Assembly (NCBI GenBank): GCA_021604805.1
Contig: BQJR01000001.1
Span: forward strand, 1 to 64,000
DNA: 64,000 nt
Direction: 5' to 3'
Source of the DNA: Planctomycetota bacterium
Lineage (GTDB): Bacteria; Planctomycetota; B15-G4
Position 1 is the stretch's first letter. Each line of letters opens with the position of its first letter. The notes below the pieces were generated by a model that was not told the origin of the DNA, ran no database searches, and saw only the letters and a list, made by a program, of their open reading frames with translations. The translations under genes were made by a program, and so were the position numbers. Shown here piece after piece: positions 25,494 to 34,112 of the stretch.

Positions 25494-26414
25494 TCAGCGC
25501 AGCGTGACTTCGGGGCCGAAGCGTTCGCGCAGGGCGAGTTCCGTGACGCCGAGTTCTTCGGCCGTCGGCGGCGACTCGCGCAGCAGCGTCTCCATCTCGT
25601 CGCGGGCCTCCTCGAAGCTCGCTGTGGTGCGGTTCACGAGCTGGATCACGAAGTAGCCGTCCCAGACTTCGATCGGCAGGCTCACTTCACCGACGTCATC
25701 GAGCTGGCGCACCGCGTTCTCGACCTGCTGTCCGAGCAACAACTTGCGGTAGACCTCAAGCTCACCGGCGTGCACGAAGTCCGACGCGGGGTCGTCGGCT
25801 TGCTTCACGAGTTGCTCGAAGTCCGCGCCTGCCTTCCATGCTGCTGAGGCCGCTTCCGCGCGCTCGAGTGCGTCCGCGCGCAGCTTCACCTGGTCGGGCA
25901 GTTCGCCGTCGCCGGTTTGTGCCTTCGCCCACATGTCGAACTTGAGCACGCGCAGCGAGATGCGCTCGTTGAGCGATCCGTAGATGTCGCGGTAGCGCTG
26001 GCGCAAGTCCTCTTCGGTGAACTGACGCGAGCGTTGCGTGAGCTCGAGCAACACCAAGTCGGCACGCAGTCCCGCGCGGCGGCGCTCGGCTTCGCGCGCC
26101 GGCGTGGTGCCGCGTTCGCGCAGGCTCGCCACCCAGTCTTGCGCGCTGCCGTGGTGCACGTTGTTGATCACCGTGGCGCGCTCCGCCTGCCAGGCTGCTT
26201 CGACCTCTTCGTCGGTGGGGAGCGCGTCTTCGCGTTCACCTGCGAGCAGGAACATCTCTTCGCGCAGGTAGTCGTGCACGTGCGTGAGGCCGATGCGATC
26301 CACGAGCCAAGCTCCGAATTTCTCCGCGCCGAAGTCCTGGCCGTCGATGCGACCGATGACTTCGTCGTCGGCAGGCATCAAGCACAAGACTGCGCTGAGC
26401 AGCAGGATGTTCAT
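25494..26414 (-). CDS. exported SurA/PrsA-like parvulin-type foldase
   Basis: 306 residues. The signal peptide is MNILLLSAVLCLMPA. An N-terminal SurA-like helical region (EVIGRIDGQDFGAEKFGAWL) is followed by a PpiC-like domain including ISLRVLKFDMWA, AASAAWKAGADFEQLVKQA and VWDGYFVIQLVNRTTASFEE. Such proteins chaperone or isomerise prolyl bonds in exported proteins. The match is by pattern and the rotamase core is divergent, so it may act only as a chaperone. ATG 26414 has GGAG about nine bases upstream. Confidence 0.65.
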   Translation of the reverse strand: MNILLLSAVLCLMPADDEVIGRIDGQDFGAEKFGAWLVDRIGLTHVHDYLREEMFLLAGEREDALPTDEEVEAAWQAERATVINNVHHGSAQDWVASLRERGTTPAREAERRRAGLRADLVLLELTQRSRQFTEEDLRQRYRDIYGSLNERISLRVLKFDMWAKAQTGDGELPDQVKLRADALERAEAASAAWKAGADFEQLVKQADDPASDFVHAGELEVYRKLLLGQQVENAVRQLDDVGEVSLPIEVWDGYFVIQLVNRTTASFEEARDEMETLLRESPPTAEELGVTELALRERFGPEVTLR

Positions 26415-26526
26415 TCGCGGGACTCCAAGGATCGGGAGGGGGGTGGGAGAGCGGGGCCCTGCATGGTCGAGCGCGGGCGCGGGCTTTGCAACGGGGCGCT
26501 CGTCGACGCGTTGGACCTGCGGGGAG

Positions 26527-28311
26527 TCAGCGAGGCGCGGGGGGCAGCGCCCGGCGTTCCTCGGAGGCGCCCTCGAAGCCGATCCGGTAGCGCGCGCCGG
26601 TCGTCCACGGGCCATGTTCGGAGACGGCGCCGCCGGGCCAGCGCACGCGCACGCGCACGCTCTCGGAGGCGGCGAGTCCCAGTTGGATCACGCTCGTGCT
26701 GTGGCTGGCGTAGCTCTCGCCGCGGCTGAACTCGCGCACCAACTCGCGGTCGGCGAACTCGAAGCTGACGCGTGCGCCCTCGGCGTCGGCGCGACCGTGC
26801 GGGCCGAGCAGCTCGAGCTGCAGGCTGTGGCCGCGGGCGAAGCGGTTCTCCAGCACCCACGGTGCGCCGCTGTTGTTGTTCACCACGAGGTCGTCGTCGC
26901 CGTCGCCATCGAGGTCGCCGCGCGCCAGGCCGCGCCCGACACGTGCTTCGGTGAGCGAGGCGCCGGTGCTCTCGGGGGCGTGCGTGAAGCGACCGTCGCC
27001 TGCGTTCAGGAAGAGTTGATCGGGTTGCGCCCAACGCCGGTGCGCCTCGAGGTCTTCGGCGTTGTCGAGGATGTGCCCGTTGGTCACGTAGAGGTCGAGG
27101 TCGCCGTCGTTGTCGGCGTCGAGCGAGAGCGCGCCGAAGCCGAGTTGCGCGCGCGTGGGCGCGCCCGCGCCGCTGGCCACGCTGATGTCGGTGAAGAAGC
27201 CGCGACCTTCGTTGCGGTAGAGCGTGTTCGTCTCGAGTTCGAAGTTGGCGACGTAGAGATCGCTGTCGCCGTCGGCGTCGAAGTCGCCGAGCGCCACGCC
27301 CATGCAGGCTTCGGTGCGGCCGTCAGCGTTGAGGTCGAGGCCCGCGCGGCGCGCTTGTTCGACGAAGCGCGGTGCGCCGCCGTCGCTCGCGTTGATGAGC
27401 AAGTGATTCGCCATGCCGTCGTTGGCCACGAACACGTCGACGTCGCCGTCCAGGTCGAAGTCGGAGGTCACGGCGGCGAGGCCCTTGCCGGCCAACTCGG
27501 TGAGACCTGCGTGGGCGCTGCCATCCGTGAAGAAGCCGCTGCCGTCGTTGAGCCAGAGTCGGTCGTGGATCCCGGGCCAGCGATCCACGTGACAGTAGAT
27601 GCGTTGCTCGGGCGACGGCCCGCAGAAAGTGTGACTGGAGATCGGCATGTCGAGGTACGCGACGGAGTAGAGGTCGAGGTCGCCGTCGAGGTCCGCGTCG
27701 AAGAAGGCGCCGCCCACGGTCCAGCGCGGGTCGACCACGCCGGCGAGCGCGCTGACTTCGCTGAACACGAGGTCGCCGTCGTTGCGATGCAGACGGTCGG
27801 GACCGTAGGCCGCCACGTAGAGGTCGCGGTCGCCGTCGGCGTCGATGTCACCAGCGGCCACGCCCATGGCGAAGTGCGGTTCGCCCAAGCCGCTCGTGCT
27901 CGTGACGTCGTCGAAGCGCAGCCCGCCGCGGTTCGCGAACAGGCGCGAGCTCTCGAAACTCGTGTGACGCGCGCTGCTCAGCTCGTCGGCGCTGAAGGCT
28001 TCGACGGGCAGCGTGCCGCTCTGCAGCAGGAAGATCTCGGGCAGGCCGTCACCGTCGAAGTCGTCGACGGCCACGCCCGATCCCATGGTCTCGAACAGGA
28101 ACTTGCGGCCGCGTCCGCCGTGCTCGTGTTCGAAGTGCACGCCAGCCGCGTGCGCGACATCGTGGAAGGCCGCGTCGTCGAGTGTGTGCTGCGTGCCCGC
28201 ACTCGAGGTGCGGCGCGCTGCGGTCTCGTCGGTTGCGGGATCCTCCTCGAGCTCAGCACCGCAAGCGAGCAGCGACGTGAACAGGGCGAGCGTGCACGCG
28301 GTGCGCGTCAT
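26527..28311 (-). CDS. CRTAC1-like FG-GAP/VCBS repeat lipoprotein with ASPIC/UnbV domain
   Basis: 594 residues. The lipoprotein signal ends FTSLLAC. At least six FG-GAP repeats follow, each with a calcium-loop-like DxDxDGxxDL (for example DIDADGDRDLYVAAYG, DADLDGDLDLYSVAYLD, DADNDGDLDLYVTNGH), then the ASPIC/UnbV C-terminal domain with SVRVRVRWPGG. These form beta-propellers thought to bind calcium and carbohydrate or protein ligands at the cell surface. The ATG at 28311 overlaps the upstream TPR lipoprotein stop (ATGA), so the two are a coupled pair. Confidence 0.85.
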   Translation of the reverse strand: MTRTACTLALFTSLLACGAELEEDPATDETAARRTSSAGTQHTLDDAAFHDVAHAAGVHFEHEHGGRGRKFLFETMGSGVAVDDFDGDGLPEIFLLQSGTLPVEAFSADELSSARHTSFESSRLFANRGGLRFDDVTSTSGLGEPHFAMGVAAGDIDADGDRDLYVAAYGPDRLHRNDGDLVFSEVSALAGVVDPRWTVGGAFFDADLDGDLDLYSVAYLDMPISSHTFCGPSPEQRIYCHVDRWPGIHDRLWLNDGSGFFTDGSAHAGLTELAGKGLAAVTSDFDLDGDVDVFVANDGMANHLLINASDGGAPRFVEQARRAGLDLNADGRTEACMGVALGDFDADGDSDLYVANFELETNTLYRNEGRGFFTDISVASGAGAPTRAQLGFGALSLDADNDGDLDLYVTNGHILDNAEDLEAHRRWAQPDQLFLNAGDGRFTHAPESTGASLTEARVGRGLARGDLDGDGDDDLVVNNNSGAPWVLENRFARGHSLQLELLGPHGRADAEGARVSFEFADRELVREFSRGESYASHSTSVIQLGLAASESVRVRVRWPGGAVSEHGPWTTGARYRIGFEGASEERRALPPAPR

Positions 28312-29279
28312 GAGTCCTCCGGGCAAAAGCGCGCTCGCAACTCGGCGCGTGATTCGGCGCGCAACTCGGGCAGGCGCTCGAACTGTCCGCGCACGAACTC
28401 GCACGCTTCGGGCACGCGCCCTGCGGCTTGCATGCGACCGGCGAGCTCGTGCCAGCCCGCGATCCACGCGGGGTGCAACTCGGCCAGGCGGCGCAGGCGC
28501 GGTTTGCGGAAGCTGGCGTCGTCGCGCAACACCACGTTGTCAGTGAGGTCGACCATCAGGCCGAGGACTTCGTCCCAGTGATCGGCGCGCGCGTCGTCAC
28601 CTTGGCGGCGCGCCACGTCGGCGAGACCTTTGAGGGCGGTGGTGTTGTCGGGACGCAGGGCGAGTGCGGCGTGGAAGTCGCGGGCGGCGTCGTCGAGGGC
28701 GCCCGTCTCGAGCTGGAAGCGGGCGCGCAAGGCCAGCGCGCGGGCGGCGTCGTCGGGCCAACGCGCGACGGCTTCGTCGAGCAGCGCACGGGCCTCGTCG
28801 CGGTCGCCGGCACGGTCGCGCAGTTGGGCGAGCTGGGTGAGCGTGTCGGCGTCGACGTCGCCCGTGTCGCGCGCGGCCACGAGCAGGGGCAGGGCCTCGG
28901 CGTCGCGACCCAGGTCGAGCAGCACGCGCACGAGTTGACGGCGCGTGTCGGTGTCTTCGGGTTTCAGTTCGAGCGTGCGAGCGAGCACCTCGACGGCCTC
29001 GCCTTGGAGTTGCGCGTCGAGCAGCGCGCGCGCGAGCTTCTGGAGCACGAAGGGCGAGCGTGCGCGCAGCTCCTGGGCTTCGCGCCAGGCCGCGACCCGC
29101 TGTCCGGGCAGCGCCTCGCGTTCGTCGAGGTCGAGCGCTGCGCGCCGCGCCTGCTGGAACAACGGCGCGTCGTCGCGGCTGCTCTCCCCGGCCTCGGCCT
29201 CGCTCGCGGGCGGACCGCAGGCCACCAGGGCCGCCGTCAGCAGGCAGGCGGAGAGCAGGGAGCGAGCGATGGGGAGCAC
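28308..29279 (-). CDS. TPR lipoprotein
   Basis: About 323 residues from a GTG start. The N-terminus (SLLSACLLTAALVAC) is a lipoprotein signal. TPR pairs fill most of the chain: LLDAQLQGEAVEVLARTLEL, DTRRQLVRVLLDLGRDAEAL, DEARALLDEAVARWPDDA. The C-terminus (PEACEFVRGQFERLPELRAE) is helical. The GTG at 29279 is chosen to fit the signal peptide; longer frames would run into miaB's upstream region. It is translationally coupled to the FG-GAP protein and divergent from miaB. Confidence 0.7.
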   Translation of the reverse strand: MLPIARSLLSACLLTAALVACGPPASEAEAGESSRDDAPLFQQARRAALDLDEREALPGQRVAAWREAQELRARSPFVLQKLARALLDAQLQGEAVEVLARTLELKPEDTDTRRQLVRVLLDLGRDAEALPLLVAARDTGDVDADTLTQLAQLRDRAGDRDEARALLDEAVARWPDDAARALALRARFQLETGALDDAARDFHAALALRPDNTTALKGLADVARRQGDDARADHWDEVLGLMVDLTDNVVLRDDASFRKPRLRRLAELHPAWIAGWHELAGRMQAAGRVPEACEFVRGQFERLPELRAESRAELRARFCPEDS

Positions 29280-29365
29280 AGGCGCGGACCGAGAGGCGGG
29301 CGCACATCCTAGCCGCGCGGCCCCGAGAGTCTGAAGCCCTGCGCGCCTCGGGCGCCGTACATCCG

Positions 29366-29371
29366 TACAAT
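29366..29371 (+). promoter_or_regulatory. putative -10 element of miaB
   Basis: TACAAT lies 26 bases before the miaB ATG. No clear -35 is present at 16-18 bases upstream. Match to consensus is five of six; evidence is positional only. Confidence 0.3.
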
Positions 29372-29397
29372 GCGCCGCCCATGTCAGTGCGCCCTTC

Positions 29398-30813
29398 ATG
29401 AACGATGCCGTCGTCTCACCGCCGCCGCCCGGAACCGAAGGAGGACCCCGTGTCCTGCTCGAGGTCTTCGGCTGCCAGATGAACAAGCTCGACGGCGAGC
29501 TCGTGGCCGGTGCACTGCGCAAGGGCGGCTACGACTTCACCGATGCCGACGAGCAAGCCGACGTGGTGCTCATGGTCACCTGCTCGATCCGCGACCAGGC
29601 CGAGCACCGCGTGCACAGTCACCTCGGCGAGCTCGCCAAGCTCAAGGCCTCGCGCCCCGACATGGTGCTCGGCGTGCTCGGTTGCATGGCCTCGCGCGAA
29701 GGCGGCGACCTGCTCAAGCGTTGGCCCGCGCTCGACTTCGTGGCCGGCACACGCGACTTCCCCAGCGTGTCGCGCCTGGTCGACGAAGTGCGCGCCGACC
29801 GCACGCGCATCGTGGCGGTGGACGGCGACCCGCGCGTGAGCGAAACGCGCGACCTCGCGGTGCGCCCGCACAAGGCACGCGCCTTCATCACGGTGGCGCG
29901 CGGTTGCGACAAGCCGTGCACTTACTGCGTGGTGCCTCGCACGCGCGGCGAAGAAGTCAGCCGCAGCAAGCGCGACATCCTCGAGGAAGCGCGTGCGTTG
30001 GTCGACGACGGCGTGCGCGAGATCACGCTGCTGGGCCAGACCGTGAACGCGTGGGGTCGGCACGAAGGCAGCTCGCTCGGCGAGTTGCTCTACGCGCTGC
30101 AAGACCTGTCGGGTCTCGACCGCGTGCGCTTCACCACGAGCCATCCCGAGGAGATGGACGAGCCGCTCATCGACGCCATGGCCGACTGCCCCAAGGCCGG
30201 CATGTTCTTGCACCTGCCGCCGCAGTCGGGCAGCAGTCGCATGCTGCGCCGCATGGCGCGCGGTTACACCGCCGAACGTTACCGCGAGATCGTGCAGCAG
30301 CTGCGCGCGCGCATCCCCGGCGTGGAACTCGCCGGCGACATCATCGTGGGCTTCCCCGGTGAAACCGACGAAGACTTCGAACTCACGGCGCAGCTCATGC
30401 GCGACGTGCGCTTCAGCCAAGCGTTCTTGTTCCGTTACTCGCCGCGGCCGGGCACGCCCGCGTGGGGTCGTCTCGAAGACGATGTCCCCGACGCGTTGAA
30501 GCGCGAACGTCTCGCCACGCTCATGGCGCTGCAGAGCTCGATCCAGGAAGCGCGTCACACCGCCATGCACGGCACGCGTCATCAGGTGCTCGTGGAAGGC
30601 CGCAGCCGCCGCGACGAGCGCCGACTCTTCGGTCGCAACCTGGCCTCCGACCGCATCGTGTTCGAAGGCGATCCCAGCCTGGTCGACGAACTCGTCGAGC
30701 TCGAAATCGTCGACAGCACGCCGCTCACTCTGGTGGGGCGGCAGCTCGCCGCGGCCGCCTCTGGCAGTGCGTCTCGCGCGGCCTCCGCCACAAGCACGTC
30801 GAGCGCCGACTAG
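29398..30813 (+). CDS. miaB: tRNA-2-methylthio-N6-isopentenyladenosine synthase MiaB
   Basis: 471 residues. The N-terminal UPF0004 domain contains VFGCQMNKLDGE (first cluster, C26 with later cysteines in VTCS and LGCMAS). The radical-SAM motif is RGCDKPCTYC (C170, C174, C177), and a TRAM domain (RHQVLVEGRSRRD) closes the protein. It methylthiolates i6A37 in tRNAs. DGE instead of the usual DSE after CQMN is a small variation; the assignment over MtaB/RimO rests on the CQMN motif. No Shine-Dalgarno sequence is apparent. The last 25 residues are Ala/Ser-rich. Confidence 0.93.
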   Translation: MNDAVVSPPPPGTEGGPRVLLEVFGCQMNKLDGELVAGALRKGGYDFTDADEQADVVLMVTCSIRDQAEHRVHSHLGELAKLKASRPDMVLGVLGCMASREGGDLLKRWPALDFVAGTRDFPSVSRLVDEVRADRTRIVAVDGDPRVSETRDLAVRPHKARAFITVARGCDKPCTYCVVPRTRGEEVSRSKRDILEEARALVDDGVREITLLGQTVNAWGRHEGSSLGELLYALQDLSGLDRVRFTTSHPEEMDEPLIDAMADCPKAGMFLHLPPQSGSSRMLRRMARGYTAERYREIVQQLRARIPGVELAGDIIVGFPGETDEDFELTAQLMRDVRFSQAFLFRYSPRPGTPAWGRLEDDVPDALKRERLATLMALQSSIQEARHTAMHGTRHQVLVEGRSRRDERRLFGRNLASDRIVFEGDPSLVDELVELEIVDSTPLTLVGRQLAAAASGSASRAASATSTSSAD

Positions 30814-31932
30814 GTGGACGAAGCCGCCGCCTTGCTGCGCGCCTGTGAGGTCGCCCGGCGCGGCCGTCACGAGGTCGAGCCGAACCCGATGGTGGGTTGC
30901 GTGCTGCTGCGCGATGGCGAGCTGATCGCCGAGGGTTGGCACCGCGCCTACGGCGGCCCGCATGCTGAGGTCGAGGCCCTGCGCGTGGCCGGCGAGCGCG
31001 CGGCCGGCGCCACCGCCGTGGTCACGCTCGAGCCCTGTTCCACGCGCGGCAAGACCGGCGCCTGCACCGAAGCGCTCGTGGCGGCCGGGATCCGCCGGGT
31101 CGTGGTCGGTGCGGTCGACCCCAACCCCGCACACGCAGGCGCAGCCTTTCCGGCCCTACGGGCGCAGGGGATTGAGGTCGATGTCCAAGTCTCTCTCGCG
31201 GCTGAGGCGCTCCTCGAGCTCTTCAAGCAACTGCTCCCCAGGCCGCGCCCGTGGGTGATCGCCAAGTGGGCTCAGAGCGCCGATGGCTGCGTGGCCCTGG
31301 CGCCGCGCGACGGCCTGCCGCAACCCGTGCAGCTCTCGGGCCCCGAAGCCCACGCCCGCCTGCACGATTGGCGAGCCCATCTCGACGGCCTGATCGTGGG
31401 CGTCGGCACGGTGCTCGCCGACGACCCTCAGCTCACCGTGCGTGGCCGCTCGCCGGTGCGCCCGCTGCGTCGCGTCGTGTTGGATCCCAGCCTGCGAACA
31501 CCGCCGGGGAGTGTGCTCGCGAGCAGCGCGGGCGAGCATCCCTGCTGGCTGATGTGCACGCCCGAGGCTTCAGAGTCGCGCGAGGATTCCCTACGGGCGC
31601 AGGGTGTTTCCGTCTTCCGGCTGCCGCTCGCTCCCGGCCGCGACGATCTGCTGCCCGACGCGCTGGCTTGCCTGCACACCCAGGGCCTCGGCCGCGTGAT
31701 GGTCGAGGGCGGCCCGCGCACGCACGCGCGCTTGCTCGCCGAGAGCCTAGCCGACGCCGTCGCCGTGATCCTGAGCCCGAAGCACCTCGGCGCCGATGGG
31801 TTGCCAGCCCTGCCCGGCGAGCGCCTGCCCTCGGAACCCGCGGCGCTGGCTGAGCGTCTCGGACTCGCGTCCTGGGAGGCCGAAGCCCTGGGCGACGATC
31901 TGCTGCTGCGCGGCACCTGGCGACGCGTCTGA
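30814..31932 (+). CDS. ribD: riboflavin biosynthesis deaminase/reductase RibD
   Basis: 372 residues. The cytidine-deaminase-like N-terminal domain has the zinc ligands H50 and E52 (HAEVEAL) with C75 and C84 (PCSTRGKTGACTEAL). The reductase domain follows (AKWAQSADG, LIVGVGTVLADDPQL, VMVEGGPRTHARLL). It catalyses the second and third steps from GTP to riboflavin. The GTG start directly abuts the miaB stop. The other rib genes are not in the window. Convergent with the cytochrome gene, 22 bases apart. Confidence 0.94.
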   Translation: MDEAAALLRACEVARRGRHEVEPNPMVGCVLLRDGELIAEGWHRAYGGPHAEVEALRVAGERAAGATAVVTLEPCSTRGKTGACTEALVAAGIRRVVVGAVDPNPAHAGAAFPALRAQGIEVDVQVSLAAEALLELFKQLLPRPRPWVIAKWAQSADGCVALAPRDGLPQPVQLSGPEAHARLHDWRAHLDGLIVGVGTVLADDPQLTVRGRSPVRPLRRVVLDPSLRTPPGSVLASSAGEHPCWLMCTPEASESREDSLRAQGVSVFRLPLAPGRDDLLPDALACLHTQGLGRVMVEGGPRTHARLLAESLADAVAVILSPKHLGADGLPALPGERLPSEPAALAERLGLASWEAEALGDDLLLRGTWRRV

Positions 31933-31954
31933 TTCGGCCCGCAGGCCCGGCGCC

Positions 31955-33031
31955 TCAGGGCAGATCGAGCACTTGCCGCAACTTCCAGGCGGCTTCGCTG
32001 TCGGGGATCCACGGTTGCAACTTGTAGTAGACCTCGACCTCAGCGGAGACGGCGCCCTCCACCGGCACGCGCAACTCGGCCGTCTCGCCGGCGGGCAGCT
32101 GCGTGCTGGGGTTGCCCGAGCTGCGGTAGGGATTGCGGAAGCGTTGCCGCGCCGTGCCGGTTTCGCCTCCGGGGTGACGGTCGCCGAGGTCCGGGATCGC
32201 CGGCAGCGCGCGCCCACTGAGATCGCGCAGCGTGACGACCAGGTCGAGCGCGCGGTTGCGTGAGTCGCTGGGGAGGTTGTGCGCCGCGAAGGTGTTCGTG
32301 AGTTGCACGATCAACTCGCGCTGCTCGGCGTCGAGCTCCGCGCTCAGCTCCAAGCCGGCCACGGCGAACTCGCGGTCGCGTCCGCCAGGAAAGTCGTGAC
32401 TGCGACCCTCGCGTGCGGGCAAACCGTTCGCGGCCGGGCGCTGCACGTGCGGCATGTGACAGCTGTTGCAGTCTTGTCCGCGTTCGGCGGCGGGGGACAC
32501 CAACCACTCTTGGTGCAAGTTGTGCTGGTCGTGACAGGGCGCGCACAACGCGGGTGTCGACAGGCGCGGCTCGGCTTGCGGGACGCACGCGGCGTCGGGG
32601 AAGGACATCGTGCCGGCGATGTGTCCGTTGCCGAGGTCGTGACAACTCAGGCAGTCGATGCCGTCGTGTTGACGCGTGCCGCGCGCGAGCACGCGCGTGC
32701 CTTCCTCGATGCCGAAAGCGAACACGGGGCGCGGCGCGTGACAGGGCAAGCACTCCGTCTTGCGGAAGTTGTCCGACTGCTCGGGCGCGCGCACTTGCGG
32801 GTCGGTGAAGGCTTGGCTGTGCATCGAGCGACGCCATTCGTCGACCACTTGTGCATGACAGGGCAGGCAGGCGTTGGGGCCGCCTTGCAGCGCGCTCGGC
32901 AGCGGTTGCAGCACGCGCGTGGCGGGTGCGCCCGCACTGAGGTCTTCGGGCGACGGCGGCTCGGGGATCATGAACAAGGCGGCGGCACCCGCGAGCACGA
33001 TCAGCAGTGCGACGACGACGCGCGTGTTCAT
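31955..33031 (-). CDS. membrane-anchored pentahaem c-type cytochrome
   Basis: 358 residues. An N-terminal helix (VVVALLIVLAGAAALFMI) acts as signal anchor. Five CxxCH haem-binding motifs are at about residues 55-59, 94-98, 127-131, 163-167 and 188-192 (CLPCH twice, CLSCH, CAPCH, CNSCH), followed by a C-terminal beta-rich region without haems. It resembles the cytochrome c554/multihaem group and should carry periplasmic electrons; the donor, acceptor and any enzymatic role are unknown. ATG 33031 overlaps the ABC ATPase stop (ATGA), so the two are cotranscribed. Confidence 0.85.
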   Translation of the reverse strand: MNTRVVVALLIVLAGAAALFMIPEPPSPEDLSAGAPATRVLQPLPSALQGGPNACLPCHAQVVDEWRRSMHSQAFTDPQVRAPEQSDNFRKTECLPCHAPRPVFAFGIEEGTRVLARGTRQHDGIDCLSCHDLGNGHIAGTMSFPDAACVPQAEPRLSTPALCAPCHDQHNLHQEWLVSPAAERGQDCNSCHMPHVQRPAANGLPAREGRSHDFPGGRDREFAVAGLELSAELDAEQRELIVQLTNTFAAHNLPSDSRNRALDLVVTLRDLSGRALPAIPDLGDRHPGGETGTARQRFRNPYRSSGNPSTQLPAGETAELRVPVEGAVSAEVEVYYKLQPWIPDSEAAWKLRQVLDLP

Positions 33032-34026
33032 GTCGGCGCTCCGTCGTCGAGCACGCGCACCTGACCGCGCACGACCACGCGCACGGGATCGCCTGCGTGG
33101 AGCGGGCCGCGTTGCGCCGCGCAACGCAGCAGCCGTCCGTCGACGCGCACCCAGCTGCCGCCGCGACGGTCGGGCGCCACGAAGACCGCGTCGTGCGCGT
33201 CGTCGGCGTCGCTGGCGAGGTGCACGGCGGCGGCGTCGAGGAAGGCGCGACGACGCTGGCCGACGGGTTGCTCACGCACGATGAGTCCGCAGCCGAAATC
33301 GGCGACGCCGTCGTCGTCGACCTTGGCTTCGAGCAGCGTGCCGCGATCCGAGAAGGCCGCCAGTGACGCGGTCGGCGGCGACTCCACCGCGAAGCGCGCC
33401 GGCCCCAGCCACCAGTGACCGTTGCCCTCGAGCGCGAGCATGCGTTGACCGAAGAGCAGCACGTCGTCGGGGTCGTGCAGCACCGTGATCGAGGCGGCGC
33501 CGAGCTCGTCGAGCAGCAGCGGGAGGCGGTCGCGCACCACGTGCACGCTTTCGGGGTCGAGGTGCGCGAGCGGTTCGTCGAGCAGCACCCAGCTCGGGCG
33601 GTTGGCCAGCGCGCGCGCCAGCCCGAGGCGCAGGCGTTCGCCGCCGGAGAGTTGTTCGGGGCGGTGATCCCGGAGCGAGGTGAGGCGATGGACGTCGAGC
33701 AAGTGGCTCTGCCAAGCGCGGTTGCCGCCGGCGTCGGCGAAGGCGAGGTGCTCGGCCACGCTCATGTGCGGCCACAGGGCGCCGTCTTGGAAGAGCACGC
33801 CGGGCGGGCGCGCGGGACGCTTCACATGCCCGGTCTGCGGTTCCGCCAAGCCCGCGAGCGCTGCCAGCAAGGTGGACTTGCCCGAGCCGTTGCTCCCCAC
33901 GAGCACCAGCCGCTCGCCCGCAGCGAGCTCGAAGCTCAGGTCGTGGACGAGGCGCCGCGAGCCAGCGCGCAGGCCGAGGCGCTCGACGCGCAAGACGGGT
34001 TCGGGAGCAGGCTCGGCGTCAGGCAT
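33028..34026 (-). CDS. ABC transporter ATP-binding protein with C-terminal TOBE-like region
   Basis: 332 residues. Walker A GSNGSGKST (44-52), Q-loop region LFQDGALWPHM, signature LSGGERLRLGLARAL, Walker B VLLDEPLAHLD and H-loop LHDPDD are intact. About 100 extra residues at the C-terminus end in a beta-rich stretch (DPVRVVVRGQVRVLDD) resembling the TOBE domains of oxyanion importers (ModC, TupC, CysA type). No permease or binding protein is next to it; its partner is the cytochrome gene, translationally coupled downstream. The substrate is unknown; the TOBE-like tail and the moa genes in the window make molybdate or tungstate one guess. Confidence 0.8.
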   Translation of the reverse strand: MPDAEPAPEPVLRVERLGLRAGSRRLVHDLSFELAAGERLVLVGSNGSGKSTLLAALAGLAEPQTGHVKRPARPPGVLFQDGALWPHMSVAEHLAFADAGGNRAWQSHLLDVHRLTSLRDHRPEQLSGGERLRLGLARALANRPSWVLLDEPLAHLDPESVHVVRDRLPLLLDELGAASITVLHDPDDVLLFGQRMLALEGNGHWWLGPARFAVESPPTASLAAFSDRGTLLEAKVDDDGVADFGCGLIVREQPVGQRRRAFLDAAAVHLASDADDAHDAVFVAPDRRGGSWVRVDGRLLRCAAQRGPLHAGDPVRVVVRGQVRVLDDGAPT

Positions 34027-34112
34027 GGGATCGCTACCATGGCACTCATCGGTGCGCGTTGCCAGCTGCCAACCAGGTCGCGAGCGCGCGCCGCGAACAA
34101 CGGAGAGGGCGC

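Noticed and set aside
26284..28581. A 765-codon plus-strand frame across the FG-GAP gene
   Set aside because: Its Val/Glu/Ala/Gly repeats mirror the DxDGD repeats of the real minus-strand gene in another frame.
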